64,000 bases of DNA from Novosphingobium guangzhouense. GTDB lineage: Bacteria > Pseudomonadota > Alphaproteobacteria > Sphingomonadales > Sphingomonadaceae. The DNA is taken from the NCBI RefSeq assembly GCF_002896965.1, contig NZ_LYMM01000073.1, forward strand, positions 124,001-188,000. The letters are read 5' to 3'. Position numbers and translations under genes: made by a program. The notes below the pieces were generated by a model that worked only from the letters and a program-made list of their open reading frames with translations, was not told where the DNA came from and did not search any database. Shown here piece after piece: positions 1 to 7,826 of this stretch (the first letter of the stretch is position 1; each line of letters opens with the position of its first letter).

Positions 1-254
1 GTCTTACCGTGCGATGGTACGAGAAGGTCGCGAAGCATGGCGAGGATGCCATGCGGGCGGGCGAAGCTACCTTCCACCTTTACCGATCTACCGTTGATGG
101 CCGGCCGGAACAGGTCGAGCCGACACAGGACGAAACACTGGCGCGGCTGTTCGCGCCGAAACCGACAAAAGCACCGCCCAAACGCGTAAAAACCCTGACC
201 GCGCATCGTGCTGCGGCAGAGGCCGCGCGCCGGGCTCTGCGGGGGGAATTGTAA
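1..254 (+). CDS. hypothetical phage protein, 5' end cut by window edge
   Basis: The reading frame is open to the first base of the window, so the gene probably begins upstream; an internal GTG at 9 gives an 81-residue minimum. The visible part is charged, with a proline- and lysine-rich stretch in the middle and an Arg/Ala-rich C-terminus. No family is recognised. It ends 6 bp before the primase-helicase start, which suggests one replication operon. It could be a DNA-binding accessory protein, but only its position supports that. Confidence 0.5.
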   Translation, partial: LTVRWYEKVAKHGEDAMRAGEATFHLYRSTVDGRPEQVEPTQDETLARLFAPKPTKAPPKRVKTLTAHRAAAEAARRALRGEL

Positions 255-260
255 GCCGCC

Positions 261-1775
261 ATGAGAGCATCCATCGAAATTCCCGTCGTCAGCGCAGAGG
301 CGATGGCGTGGTACGAGTTGAACGATATCGGCAATGCGCGTCGCATCTTCGATCTGGCGCTGGGACGGTTGCTGTGGTGCGACGACCACTGGCGCGCCTA
401 TGACGGCAAGCGATGGTCGGGCAAGGATGGCGCGCGCATCGCCAAGCAGCTGGCGCACGACATGGCGCGGCACATCCCGATCGAGGCCGATGCGCTAGAC
501 GCGGCGAAGGAAAAGCCAGGCGCGGACGTACCGGCGATCGAGGAGCGGCAGGTTGCGCTGTACAAGCATGCCGTCACGTCCGGGAACCTGAACAAGACGA
601 CGGCAGCGCTGGGCCAGCTGCAGAGCGAAGTGCCGATCACGCGCGACGATTTCGACCTGGAGACGCTAGCGGTCAACGTGGGCAACGGGACGCTGCGGTT
701 CGTCGAGAAGGACGGGGACTGGTCCGTTCGGCTTGATCCGCATGATCTGGCCGACCGCATCAGCCGTCTGGCTGCCGTGGATTGGGTGGATGATCCGGAG
801 GCTGCCGAGGCACGATGTCCAGGGTGGGAAAAACACATCTCGACGGTCCTGCCCGATCCCGGAGTTCGGCGCTTCTTCCAGGCGTGCATGGGCTATGCGA
901 TCACGGGCGAGATCACCGAGCAGTGCATCTTCCTGCTGCAGGGCAAGGGCGGCGACGGAAAGTCGACTACCATTGACGTGATCCGCGAGGTGATCGGCGA
1001 GTACGGCGCGACTGCGGCGGTGGAGAGCTTCCTGCACGGCGCGGCGCGATCCGGCGCGGAGGCCAGCCCAGACATGGCGCGCCTGGCGGGCGACGTGCGC
1101 ATCTGCTGTATCAGCGAGCCGCGAATCGGGGCGGCGCTGGACGAAGGGCGGATCAAGCAGGTGACCGGCGGCCAGCCCATGCAGGCGCGAGAATTGCACG
1201 GTGCCCCATTCGAATTCCGCCCCCGCTTCGCCCTGATCGCGGAGTGCAACCGCAAGCCGCGCATCAGCGGCGACGACGACGGCATATGGCGGCGCATCAT
1301 CGTCATCCAGTTCCCCCATCAGTTCAAGGGCGCGGCCGACAAGACGATCGGGCGTCGCCTGCTGGCCGAGGGGCCGGGTGTCCTGCGCTGGCTGGTCGAA
1401 GGTACGCTGATCTGGCTGCGCGAGGGCCTACAGCCGCCTCAGAGCGTGCAGGAGGCGATCGACGAATATCGAAAATCGTCCAACCCTTTTGGGGAGTGGT
1501 TCTCCGAACGGGTTGACCTGGGCGATCCGGATCATCGAGAGAAGGCGGCCGACCTCTATGCCAGCTACAAAGCGTTCTGCGAGGAGAACGCCGTCAGCGA
1601 CCGCGAAATCATGACCAGCACGGCCTTCGGTCGCGCGCTGGGTGACAAGCAGCTGTCGAAGATGAAGGGGGCCGATGGGAAGGTGCTGCGGCGCGGTTGC
1701 CGCCTGCGCACCGATAGTGAGCTGGCCCGCGACGCTGCCGTGGCGGCGGTCGAAGACCTTGGCGGGGCGTGGTGA
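261..1775 (+). CDS. phage/plasmid primase-helicase, P4/D5 family
   Basis: A 504-residue protein with the C-terminal superfamily 3 helicase module of P4/D5-type phage primases. The Walker A motif GKGGDGKST lies at residues 228-236, a Walker B-like segment RICCISEP at 280-287, a motif C/sensor segment ALIAECN ending in Asn at 324-330, and an arginine-containing GIWRRI at 341-346. The first 200 residues match the pre-helicase D5_N region; no clear archaeo-eukaryotic primase catalytic motif was seen, so primase activity may be absent or supplied by another gene. The C-terminal 100 residues resemble the winged-helix DNA-binding tail of the family. It would unwind phage DNA at the origin. An iteron-like repeat cluster begins just downstream, consistent with an origin next to its initiator or helicase. 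Confidence 0.9.
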   Translation: MRASIEIPVVSAEAMAWYELNDIGNARRIFDLALGRLLWCDDHWRAYDGKRWSGKDGARIAKQLAHDMARHIPIEADALDAAKEKPGADVPAIEERQVALYKHAVTSGNLNKTTAALGQLQSEVPITRDDFDLETLAVNVGNGTLRFVEKDGDWSVRLDPHDLADRISRLAAVDWVDDPEAAEARCPGWEKHISTVLPDPGVRRFFQACMGYAITGEITEQCIFLLQGKGGDGKSTTIDVIREVIGEYGATAAVESFLHGAARSGAEASPDMARLAGDVRICCISEPRIGAALDEGRIKQVTGGQPMQARELHGAPFEFRPRFALIAECNRKPRISGDDDGIWRRIIVIQFPHQFKGAADKTIGRRLLAEGPGVLRWLVEGTLIWLREGLQPPQSVQEAIDEYRKSSNPFGEWFSERVDLGDPDHREKAADLYASYKAFCEENAVSDREIMTSTAFGRALGDKQLSKMKGADGKVLRRGCRLRTDSELARDAAVAAVEDLGGAW

Positions 1776-2096
1776 TGACCCACAAGATGTGGGAACAGAC
1801 AGTTACAGACAGTTTCGAAACTGTCTGTCGAATTACCGGCGCGGCGGCGCGAAAACCGATGCCTGGGAGACAAAGGTGGAGGCACCGGGGCAATGCGGGA
1901 GCCTCATCCGGGCGGCGAAACCGTCTGTTCGTCTGTAACTGTCTGTCGATTTTCGGCGCGGATTTCTGCGGGTTACAGACAGTTGGCAGACAGACAGACA
2001 GTTTCTGCGGAGTTAACTCCATGTGCGTGCGGGCGCGCATGTGCGTTACCCCGCGTTAACTGTCTGTCTGTCTGTTTATAGAGAGAGATACTAAAT
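1776..2096. repeat. iteron-like array of ACAGACAGTT repeats, candidate phage replication origin or operator
   Basis: This 321-bp gap between two phage genes holds seven exact copies of the 10-mer ACAGACAGTT: plus orientation at 1795-1804, 1805-1814, 1975-1984 and 1994-2003; minus orientation at 1819-1828, 1937-1946 and 2058-2067. The second and third copies form a perfect 24-bp palindrome at 1805-1828. Degenerate GTCTGT copies sit at 1921-1936, and the last cluster runs directly into the leader of the gene at 2097. Iterons beside a helicase gene are typical of replication origins of small replicons, but the same layout would suit a multi-site operator. An overlapping open frame exists but looks non-coding. 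Confidence 0.65.
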
Positions 2097-2615
2097 ATGG
2101 GAAATCCTTCCTCTTCGCTCTCGGCCGAGGTCGTCACGTGGCAGGACGCGGAAGACACGCTGACGGCGGCGGTCGAGTACCTGGGCGCGATGCCCGATCA
2201 GGAGCGCGCATGGCTGGCCGCAGGGCAGCGCACGGGATGGCCCGCCATCGTGAAGGATGCGCAGGCCGACTATGCCGATGAGTACGTGCCCTCGCCCCGC
2301 CTGACGCGGCGCTGCGCCAACCTCGTGGAACGGATGCTGACCGGCGACAGGCCGCTGGCCAACGCCATCCCGGAAGGGCACCGGCATCTCGTCGGCCGCG
2401 TGATCGTGATGAAGCGCTGGCCCGGACCTGACGGGTTCGGATGGGACCGCGTCTATCGGGTGATGGGCGGCGAACTGCACAACCTTGCTCGCGGGTGCGT
2501 ACTGGCGACCACCAGCGACGGGATGCGCAAGGCCTACGAGCGGGCAATCGGGCGGCTCGCGCTGGCTCTGGAGCGGGCGGCGCGCGCATCCTCGCCCGGT
2601 TTGGACAAGGTCTAG
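2097..2615 (+). CDS. hypothetical phage protein
   Basis: A 172-residue soluble protein with no signal peptide or membrane segment, starting at ATG downstream of a purine-rich GAGAGAG stretch and the last repeats of the iteron array. The N-terminal half is acidic and rich in Ala, Glu and Asp; the C-terminal half has basic helices rich in Arg and Ala. No catalytic motif was recognised. Its place between the primase-helicase and the packaging genes suggests a role in replication or late-gene control, such as an antiterminator or origin-binding factor, but this rests on position only. Confidence 0.7.
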   Translation: MGNPSSSLSAEVVTWQDAEDTLTAAVEYLGAMPDQERAWLAAGQRTGWPAIVKDAQADYADEYVPSPRLTRRCANLVERMLTGDRPLANAIPEGHRHLVGRVIVMKRWPGPDGFGWDRVYRVMGGELHNLARGCVLATTSDGMRKAYERAIGRLALALERAARASSPGLDKV

Positions 2616-2700
2616 GCCCGCAAACCCGCAGAAATCCTTTGTCCAATCGGTCAAGCCCCTAAGATTTTGGACAGAGAAATAAAGGGTGTCCGTTTGGACA
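2601..2700. repeat. four TTGGACA motifs around the end of the preceding gene
   Basis: The heptamer TTGGACA occurs at 2601-2607 (+), 2640-2646 (as TGTCCAA), 2667-2673 (+) and 2694-2700 (+). The last three start exactly 27 bp apart. The first lies in the 3' end of the preceding coding region and the others are in the 206-bp gap before the HNH gene. The local sequence around 2640-2700 is AT-richer than its neighbours. A regulatory or replication role is possible; no partner protein is identified. Confidence 0.4.
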
Positions 2701-2821
2701 AGAATATGGGGTAGCCAGTGGGCACGCTGGCGGTGATGCGCTCGGCGGCATCTCTTTCCCACCTTGCAAGGGCGGCTCGGGCTTCGGTCTGGGCCGCCTT
2801 TGCCGTTTCTGGATCGTCATC

Positions 2822-3148
2822 ATGGGTAGGCTCAAGTCCATGCCCTCGCGCCTTGGTGCGCTGCCCTCTCGGGTGAAGGCGATGCCGAAGGTGGCTGACC
2901 GGTTCTACCAGTCGCCAGAGTGGCGCGCATACCGCGACCAGCATCGCCAGTGGACGAAGGCCCGGCAAGGCGGCGTGTGGTGCTGCGTCTGCGGCTCGAC
3001 GCACCGGCTGATCCTCGACCACCGCGAGGAGCGCAAGGACGGCGGTGCCGACCTGCCAGCCTTCGACAAGATGGATTGGTACTGCACCGCGCACCACAAC
3101 GCGAAGACGGCCGAGGCACGGGCGCGGCGGGCGCGCGGCGGTCGATGA
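2822..3148 (+). CDS. HNH endonuclease
   Basis: A 108-residue protein with a zinc-binding HNH fold. A CxxC pair (CCVCGS) near residue 57 is followed by the His-Asp-His region LILDHREE, then an Asp-containing stretch and a C-terminal WYCTAHHNAKT segment carrying the second metal-binding Cys and the final His. The basic N-terminus fits DNA binding. In many HK97-like phages an HNH nuclease is encoded directly before the small terminase and is required for efficient cleavage by the terminase complex; the same order here supports that role. Start is the ATG at 2822; an internal Met seven residues later is an alternative. Confidence 0.9.
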   Translation: MGRLKSMPSRLGALPSRVKAMPKVADRFYQSPEWRAYRDQHRQWTKARQGGVWCCVCGSTHRLILDHREERKDGGADLPAFDKMDWYCTAHHNAKTAEARARRARGGR

Positions 3149-3268
3149 CCGGGCACCGGCGGCGCGGGCGTTCAGGCCCGGTGCCGCGAGGCTGAACGGG
3201 GGGGTGGTCGAAAGTTCGGAGGGGTCGACAGCCCCATCACCGCCGCCCCTCTCATTCGGAGATTTTTT

Positions 3269-3757
3269 TTGTCGGACGACGGAATTTCGCAGGGTCAGAC
3301 CGACATGTTCGGCTTGCCGCTGTTGCCCGAAAAGGGACGCGGTAGGCCTGCGCATGTGTGGACCGCCGAAAATTCCAATAAAGTCAGCCTGTTATTCGCC
3401 TGCGGACACAAGGCGGTCGATATTGCCAAGGTGCTCGGGATCACTAAGCCCACGTTCTACAAGCATTATTTTAACGAGATCACCCGCGCGGGCCACGCGC
3501 CGCTCATGATGCGGGCTCGCCAGTTGGAGCGGCTGAACAACGCTGCCGAGGCGGGGAGCGTCCCGGCGGAGAAGGCGCTGGCTGGAATGATCCAGGCAGA
3601 GCAGGTCCGCACCATGGGCGAGAAGATCAAAGAGCGCGGCAAATCCGATGCGCCGCCGGCTCAGCGCCTGGGCAAAAAGGAAGCTGCCAAGGAAGCGGCG
3701 GCCAGCGCCAGCGGCAAGTTCGCCGCGCGCACGCCCCCGCCGATGCTGTTGAATTGA
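3269..3757 (+). CDS. terS: terminase small subunit
   Basis: A 162-residue protein directly before the large terminase. After a short leader it shows a helix-turn-helix-like segment at about residues 48-72 (VDIAKVLGITKPTFYKHY), which suits recognition of the packaging site, followed by charged helices and a Lys/Ala-rich tail. The chosen TTG start at 3269 has a GGAG about 8 bp upstream; an ATG at 3305 (residue 13) is the alternative. The 120-bp gap before it contains an 8-bp-stem inverted repeat (3152-3159 with 3178-3185) and could include the cos or pac site, though nothing proves this. The subunit would bind phage DNA and hand it to TerL. Confidence 0.8.
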   Translation: MSDDGISQGQTDMFGLPLLPEKGRGRPAHVWTAENSNKVSLLFACGHKAVDIAKVLGITKPTFYKHYFNEITRAGHAPLMMRARQLERLNNAAEAGSVPAEKALAGMIQAEQVRTMGEKIKERGKSDAPPAQRLGKKEAAKEAAASASGKFAARTPPPMLLN

Positions 3758-3761
3758 CGCC

Positions 3762-5525
3762 ATGGCCGCCGCGCTGAAATGGTCCACCGCCTGCACGGAC
3801 TGGCGGGAACGGATCGTCGCGCGAGAAAGTCTCGTGCCCTGCGAGCCCTTATTCCCGACCAAGGCCGAGGATGCGCTAGGCGTCTTCAAGTCGCTGCAGG
3901 TCGTTGATCTGCCGAAGAATGAAAGTGACCGTCACCCCACGCTGGGCGAGGTCTGCGACCAGTTCGTGTTCGACCTGGTCGCTGCGATCTTCGGCGCGGA
4001 AGATCCGGCGACGGGCAAACGGCTAATCAAGGAGTTCATGCTCCTGATCAGCAAGAAAAACGGCAAGTCCATGATCGCGGCGGGCATCATGGTGACGGCG
4101 CTGATCGTGAATTGGCGGCCGAATGCGATCCTGCAGATTCTGGCGCCGACGCTGGAAGTGGCCAACAACAGCTTCGAACCTGCGATGGGCATGGTGCGCG
4201 CTGACCCAGACTTGGCCGTGGTGCTGAAGGTTGTCGAGCATCAGCGCCAGATCAAGCATCTGGACACTGGTGCCGTGCTGAAGGTTATCGCAGCGGACAG
4301 CGACACGGTCGCCGGCGGCAAGGCGTCGATCACGCTGATCGAGGAGCTGTGGCTGTTCGGCAAAAAGCCCAAGGCAGCGGCTATGTTGCGCGAGGCGCTG
4401 GGCGGAGGTTCCGCGCGGCCAGAAGCATTCACGCTCTACATCACGACGCACTCAGACGAGCCGCCATCTGGCGTGTTCAAGTCCAAGCTGGCGTACTTCC
4501 GCGACGTGCGCGACGGGGTAATCGACGATCCCGCCACCATGGCGATGCTCTACGAATGGCCGCTGGAGCTGCTGGACGCGGAAACGTATCTGGACCCGGC
4601 ATTCTTCTACGTCACCAACCCTCATATTGAACGGTCGGTAACAGTCGAATGGCTCAAGGCTGAGTTGGCAAAGGAGCAGATCGGCGAAGGCGAAGGCCTG
4701 CAGATCTTCCTGGCCAAGCACCTCAATGTCGAGATCGGCATGCGACTGCGGCGCGACCGCTGGCGCGGGGCCGATTATTGGGAGATGCGCGCGGACACCA
4801 CGTTGACGCTGGAAACCCTCCTTGCCCGCTGCGAGGTTGTCGTGGTGGGCGTAGATGGCGGCGGCCTCGACGATCTTTACGGGCTATGCGTTGCCGGTCG
4901 CGAGCGCGGGACTGGCCGCTGGTTGTACTGGTTCAAGGCCTGGTGCTGGCCTGATGTGTTGGCGCGCCGCAAGGAAATCGTCGCGCAGCTGCTCGACTAT
5001 CAGAAGGCAGGCGATCTGGTCATCTGTGACGAAGCCATTCCGGATGACGGGATGGGCGAGGACGATGCGGATTACGAACGCCCGCAGGACATCCGCGAAA
5101 TCGTGGAGACCATCAAGCGGGTGAAGGAAAGCGGCCTGTTGCCCGAGACGAGCGCGATTGGATTGGACCCTCAGGGCGTCAGCGATCTGGTCGATGCCTT
5201 GGCGGAGATCGGACTCGAGGCTCCGGCTGTCGTTTCCGTGGGCCAAGGCTACCGCCTGATGTCGGCGATCGTGGGCCTTGCCCGAAAACTGAAATTCTCC
5301 GGCGCGTTGCACGACGGGTCGGCCATGATGGCGTGGTGCGTCAGCAACGCCAAGGAAGAGCTAGGACGGCAAACGGTGATGATCGTGAAGAACACCCAGG
5401 GGACGGGCAAGATCGACCCGTTCATGGCTGGTCTGAACGCGACCAAGCTGCTCGAGCTCAATCCGATCGCGGCGAACGACAACTCGACGTCGGTCTATGA
5501 AAGCCGGGGGCTGGTTGTCCTGTGA
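3762..5525 (+). CDS. terL: terminase large subunit (packaging ATPase/nuclease)
   Basis: A 587-residue Terminase_1-type motor protein. The ATPase P-loop variant SKKNGKS is at residues 97-103, and the Walker B/catalytic carboxylate segment ITLIEEL at 190-196. The RNase H-like nuclease begins around residue 361 with GVDGGGLDD (363-371) and a second acidic patch VICDEAIPDD near 425; further conserved text (PFMAGLNATKLLELNP) lies at the C-terminus. It translocates DNA into the prohead and cuts concatemers. It starts 4 bp after terS ends and overlaps the portal start in GTGA, indicating translational coupling. Length is normal for the family. Confidence 0.95.
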   Translation: MAAALKWSTACTDWRERIVARESLVPCEPLFPTKAEDALGVFKSLQVVDLPKNESDRHPTLGEVCDQFVFDLVAAIFGAEDPATGKRLIKEFMLLISKKNGKSMIAAGIMVTALIVNWRPNAILQILAPTLEVANNSFEPAMGMVRADPDLAVVLKVVEHQRQIKHLDTGAVLKVIAADSDTVAGGKASITLIEELWLFGKKPKAAAMLREALGGGSARPEAFTLYITTHSDEPPSGVFKSKLAYFRDVRDGVIDDPATMAMLYEWPLELLDAETYLDPAFFYVTNPHIERSVTVEWLKAELAKEQIGEGEGLQIFLAKHLNVEIGMRLRRDRWRGADYWEMRADTTLTLETLLARCEVVVVGVDGGGLDDLYGLCVAGRERGTGRWLYWFKAWCWPDVLARRKEIVAQLLDYQKAGDLVICDEAIPDDGMGEDDADYERPQDIREIVETIKRVKESGLLPETSAIGLDPQGVSDLVDALAEIGLEAPAVVSVGQGYRLMSAIVGLARKLKFSGALHDGSAMMAWCVSNAKEELGRQTVMIVKNTQGTGKIDPFMAGLNATKLLELNPIAANDNSTSVYESRGLVVL

Positions 5526-6811
5526 GCATAGTCGGCGGCTACCGACTGTCGGCTGAGGCTGCCGCTCGGGAAAGGAAGTGGAACCCAACCGGCGTTTCGT
5601 CGTCCGCTGCGACTTCACGATCCGCTGCCCCGGCGCCGCAGGCATATTCGGTGCTCGATCTGCAAGCAGAAGGCTTGCCGGATTTCATGCGCGGCGGATA
5701 CGCCAACGCGGCAGGCCGTACCGTCACTGAAAAGTCGGCGCTCTCGAATGCGACGTTCTTTCGTGCCGTCAACCTGATCGCTTCGACGATCGGCATGCTG
5801 CCGTTGAACCTGCACCGTCGGGTTGGCGACAAGATCGAAAAGGCCGACAGCCATCCAATCTGGCGGCTGCTGCGCGTAAAGCCGAACAGGTGGCAGACGC
5901 CCTACCAGTTCAAAAGCTACATGCAGGGCCGGGCTCTGCTTCGCGGAAATGCTTACGCCTACAAGGTGCCCGGAGTTCGTGGGCCGCAGGCATTGGCGCC
6001 ACTTGATCCGGCACGGATACGGCCCGTGTTGGACGATACGGACTTTACGCTTGCCTACGAGTATCAGCCGAAGAACGGCGCGCAGCGGATCTTCAAGGCG
6101 GAAGATATCTTCCACCTGCGAGCACCGTGGTCGAGCGATGGCATCTGCGGGGATGGTCTGCTCAAGGTGGCGGCCGAGGCACTAGGCCTTGCTCAGGTCA
6201 CCGATGAGGCGGCGGCACGCCTGCTGCGCAACGGTGCGTATGTCGGAGGGGTGTTGGAGCACCCCAAGTCGCTCTCGCCAGAGGCGGTGCTAAATCTGCG
6301 CGCGCAGTTCGAAGAGCGGTACGTCGGCACCGAGAATGCAGGGCGCTGGGTCGTCGCCGAAGAAGGCATGCAGGTTAAGCCATTCGGCGCAACCGGCAAG
6401 GATGCGGAAGGCCTTTCGCAGCGCAAGCACCAGGCCGAAGAGGTCAGCCGCTATACCGGCGTGCCCCGGCCTTTGCTGATGTTCGACGAGACCAGCTGGG
6501 GCACCGGAATAGAACAGCTGGGTCTGTTCCTCGTCACATATTGCCTGCTGCCGTGGTTCAATGCCTGGGAAGAGACCATCGCGGACTCGCTCCTGACGGA
6601 AAGCGAGCGGCTTTCGCTGTACGCCAAATTCAATGAGGCGGCCCTTCTACGCGGCTCTCTGAAGGATCAGGCCGAGTTCTTCGCCAAGGCGCTCGGCGGC
6701 CCCGGCGCCGGTGGCTTCATGGTCGCCAACGAGGCCCGCGAGAAGATGGACATGAACCCCGAGGCATGGGGCAACACACCCGCATGGATGCAAGGAACTG
6801 CCGATGAATGA
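5522..6811 (+). CDS. phage portal protein, HK97 family
   Basis: A 429-residue protein with the HK97-type portal pattern: an early conserved block around residues 75-100 (NATFFRAVNLIASTIG, with HRR following), the GRALLRGNAYAY region near 130-145, the HLRAPWSSDG segment near 200, and the SRYTGVPRPLL segment near 310-325. The portal forms the dodecameric channel at the capsid vertex for DNA entry and tail attachment. It begins with GTG overlapping the terL stop and its last bases overlap the protease gene, as expected in a tightly coupled head operon. Confidence 0.95.
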   Translation: MSIVGGYRLSAEAAARERKWNPTGVSSSAATSRSAAPAPQAYSVLDLQAEGLPDFMRGGYANAAGRTVTEKSALSNATFFRAVNLIASTIGMLPLNLHRRVGDKIEKADSHPIWRLLRVKPNRWQTPYQFKSYMQGRALLRGNAYAYKVPGVRGPQALAPLDPARIRPVLDDTDFTLAYEYQPKNGAQRIFKAEDIFHLRAPWSSDGICGDGLLKVAAEALGLAQVTDEAAARLLRNGAYVGGVLEHPKSLSPEAVLNLRAQFEERYVGTENAGRWVVAEEGMQVKPFGATGKDAEGLSQRKHQAEEVSRYTGVPRPLLMFDETSWGTGIEQLGLFLVTYCLLPWFNAWEETIADSLLTESERLSLYAKFNEAALLRGSLKDQAEFFAKALGGPGAGGFMVANEAREKMDMNPEAWGNTPAWMQGTADE

Positions 6812-7811
6812 CCAGCCTTCGAAGCCGGTGCCGGCTTCTCGCCCCGCTTCCGTTCAGACGATCAACGGGCGCCCTGTTCCCGGCACCCCTCCCGGCGCCC
6901 CGGCAGCTGGCCGTCCCCGCTCGATCATTGGCGGTATTCAGGCACGCCAGCGGCCGAACGCGCTGCCGGTGCCTGCTGATCGCCGCGTCTCGGCCTTCTC
7001 GCCCCTGCCCGTCATGGAGCGCTGGGGTGAAGACGCCGCCGGGCTCCGACCTGCTGCCCTTGAGCAGGGTGACAACGTGATCACCATGTTCGACGTCATC
7101 GGCGAAGATTGGTGGTCGGGCGGTGGCATCACCGCAAAGCGGGTTTCCGCCCAGCTGCGCGCCATAGGCGATCGGCCCGTGGAAGTTCAGATCAACTCCG
7201 GCGGCGGCGATATGTTCGAAGGTCTCGCGATCTACAACGTCCTGCGCGAGCACCCGCACCCCATCACGATGAAGATCATGGGCATGGCGGCATCGGCCGC
7301 GTCGGTGATCGCGATGGCCGGCGATACCGTCCAGATCGGCGCGGCATCCTTCCTAATGATCCACAATTGCTGGGTAGTCGCAGCGGGAAACCAAAACGAC
7401 TTCCGCGAGGTCGCTGAATTCCTGACGCCCTTCGACCAGGCCATGGCAGATGTCTACGCCGCCCGCAGCGGGCAGGACGTCGCTGATTGTGCCAAGTGGA
7501 TGGCGAGCGAAACGTGGCTTTCGGGCTCCCTCGCGATCGAACGCGGCTTCGCTGACGAATTGCTGCCGGCTGACCAGATGAAGGTCGACGAGAACGCAAA
7601 GGCGGCCGACGTCGCAGCGAACGAAGTTCGGGCGATGGAGCTCACCCTCGTCAACAGCGGAATGACGCGTGCCCAGGCGCGCGCCCGCATCAAAAGCCTC
7701 AAGGGCACGCCTGGCGCTGCCCCTGATCCCGCCGACACGCCTGGCGCTGACGGCAACGACCCCGAGCTGATGACTGCCATGCAGGCTCTGCTCGACGACT
7801 TCCGCAGCTAA
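6804..7811 (+). CDS. ClpP-like prohead maturation protease
   Basis: A 335-residue S14-family serine protease used by many HK97-like phages to mature the prohead. The SGGGD block sits near residue 132-136, the nucleophile region GMAASAAS at 160-167 with likely catalytic Ser164, and the histidine in MIHNCW at residue 187; the C-terminal acid lies beyond residue 200. An N-terminal 80-residue Pro/Arg-rich extension precedes the protease domain, and a linker rich in Asp and Pro follows it. Such C-terminal extensions often act as scaffold in fused protease-scaffold proteins, and no separate scaffold gene is visible, so the tail may do that job (inference). It sits between portal and capsid. Confidence 0.92.
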   Translation: MNDQPSKPVPASRPASVQTINGRPVPGTPPGAPAAGRPRSIIGGIQARQRPNALPVPADRRVSAFSPLPVMERWGEDAAGLRPAALEQGDNVITMFDVIGEDWWSGGGITAKRVSAQLRAIGDRPVEVQINSGGGDMFEGLAIYNVLREHPHPITMKIMGMAASAASVIAMAGDTVQIGAASFLMIHNCWVVAAGNQNDFREVAEFLTPFDQAMADVYAARSGQDVADCAKWMASETWLSGSLAIERGFADELLPADQMKVDENAKAADVAANEVRAMELTLVNSGMTRAQARARIKSLKGTPGAAPDPADTPGADGNDPELMTAMQALLDDFRS

Positions 7812-7826
7812 AACCAAGAGGCCATC

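Noticed and set aside
1769..2059. Open frame overlapping the iteron array, coupled to the primase-helicase stop
   Set aside because: It is composed largely of the translated repeats, has no family likeness and no conserved segment, so the repeat array is the better explanation. It starts in the TGATG overlap, so translation is not excluded.
2651..3355. 234-codon minus-strand frame antisense to the HNH gene
   Set aside because: Most of it is the reverse of a clear HNH domain. Its C-terminal 60 residues look helical, but no start with a ribosome site exists near them.
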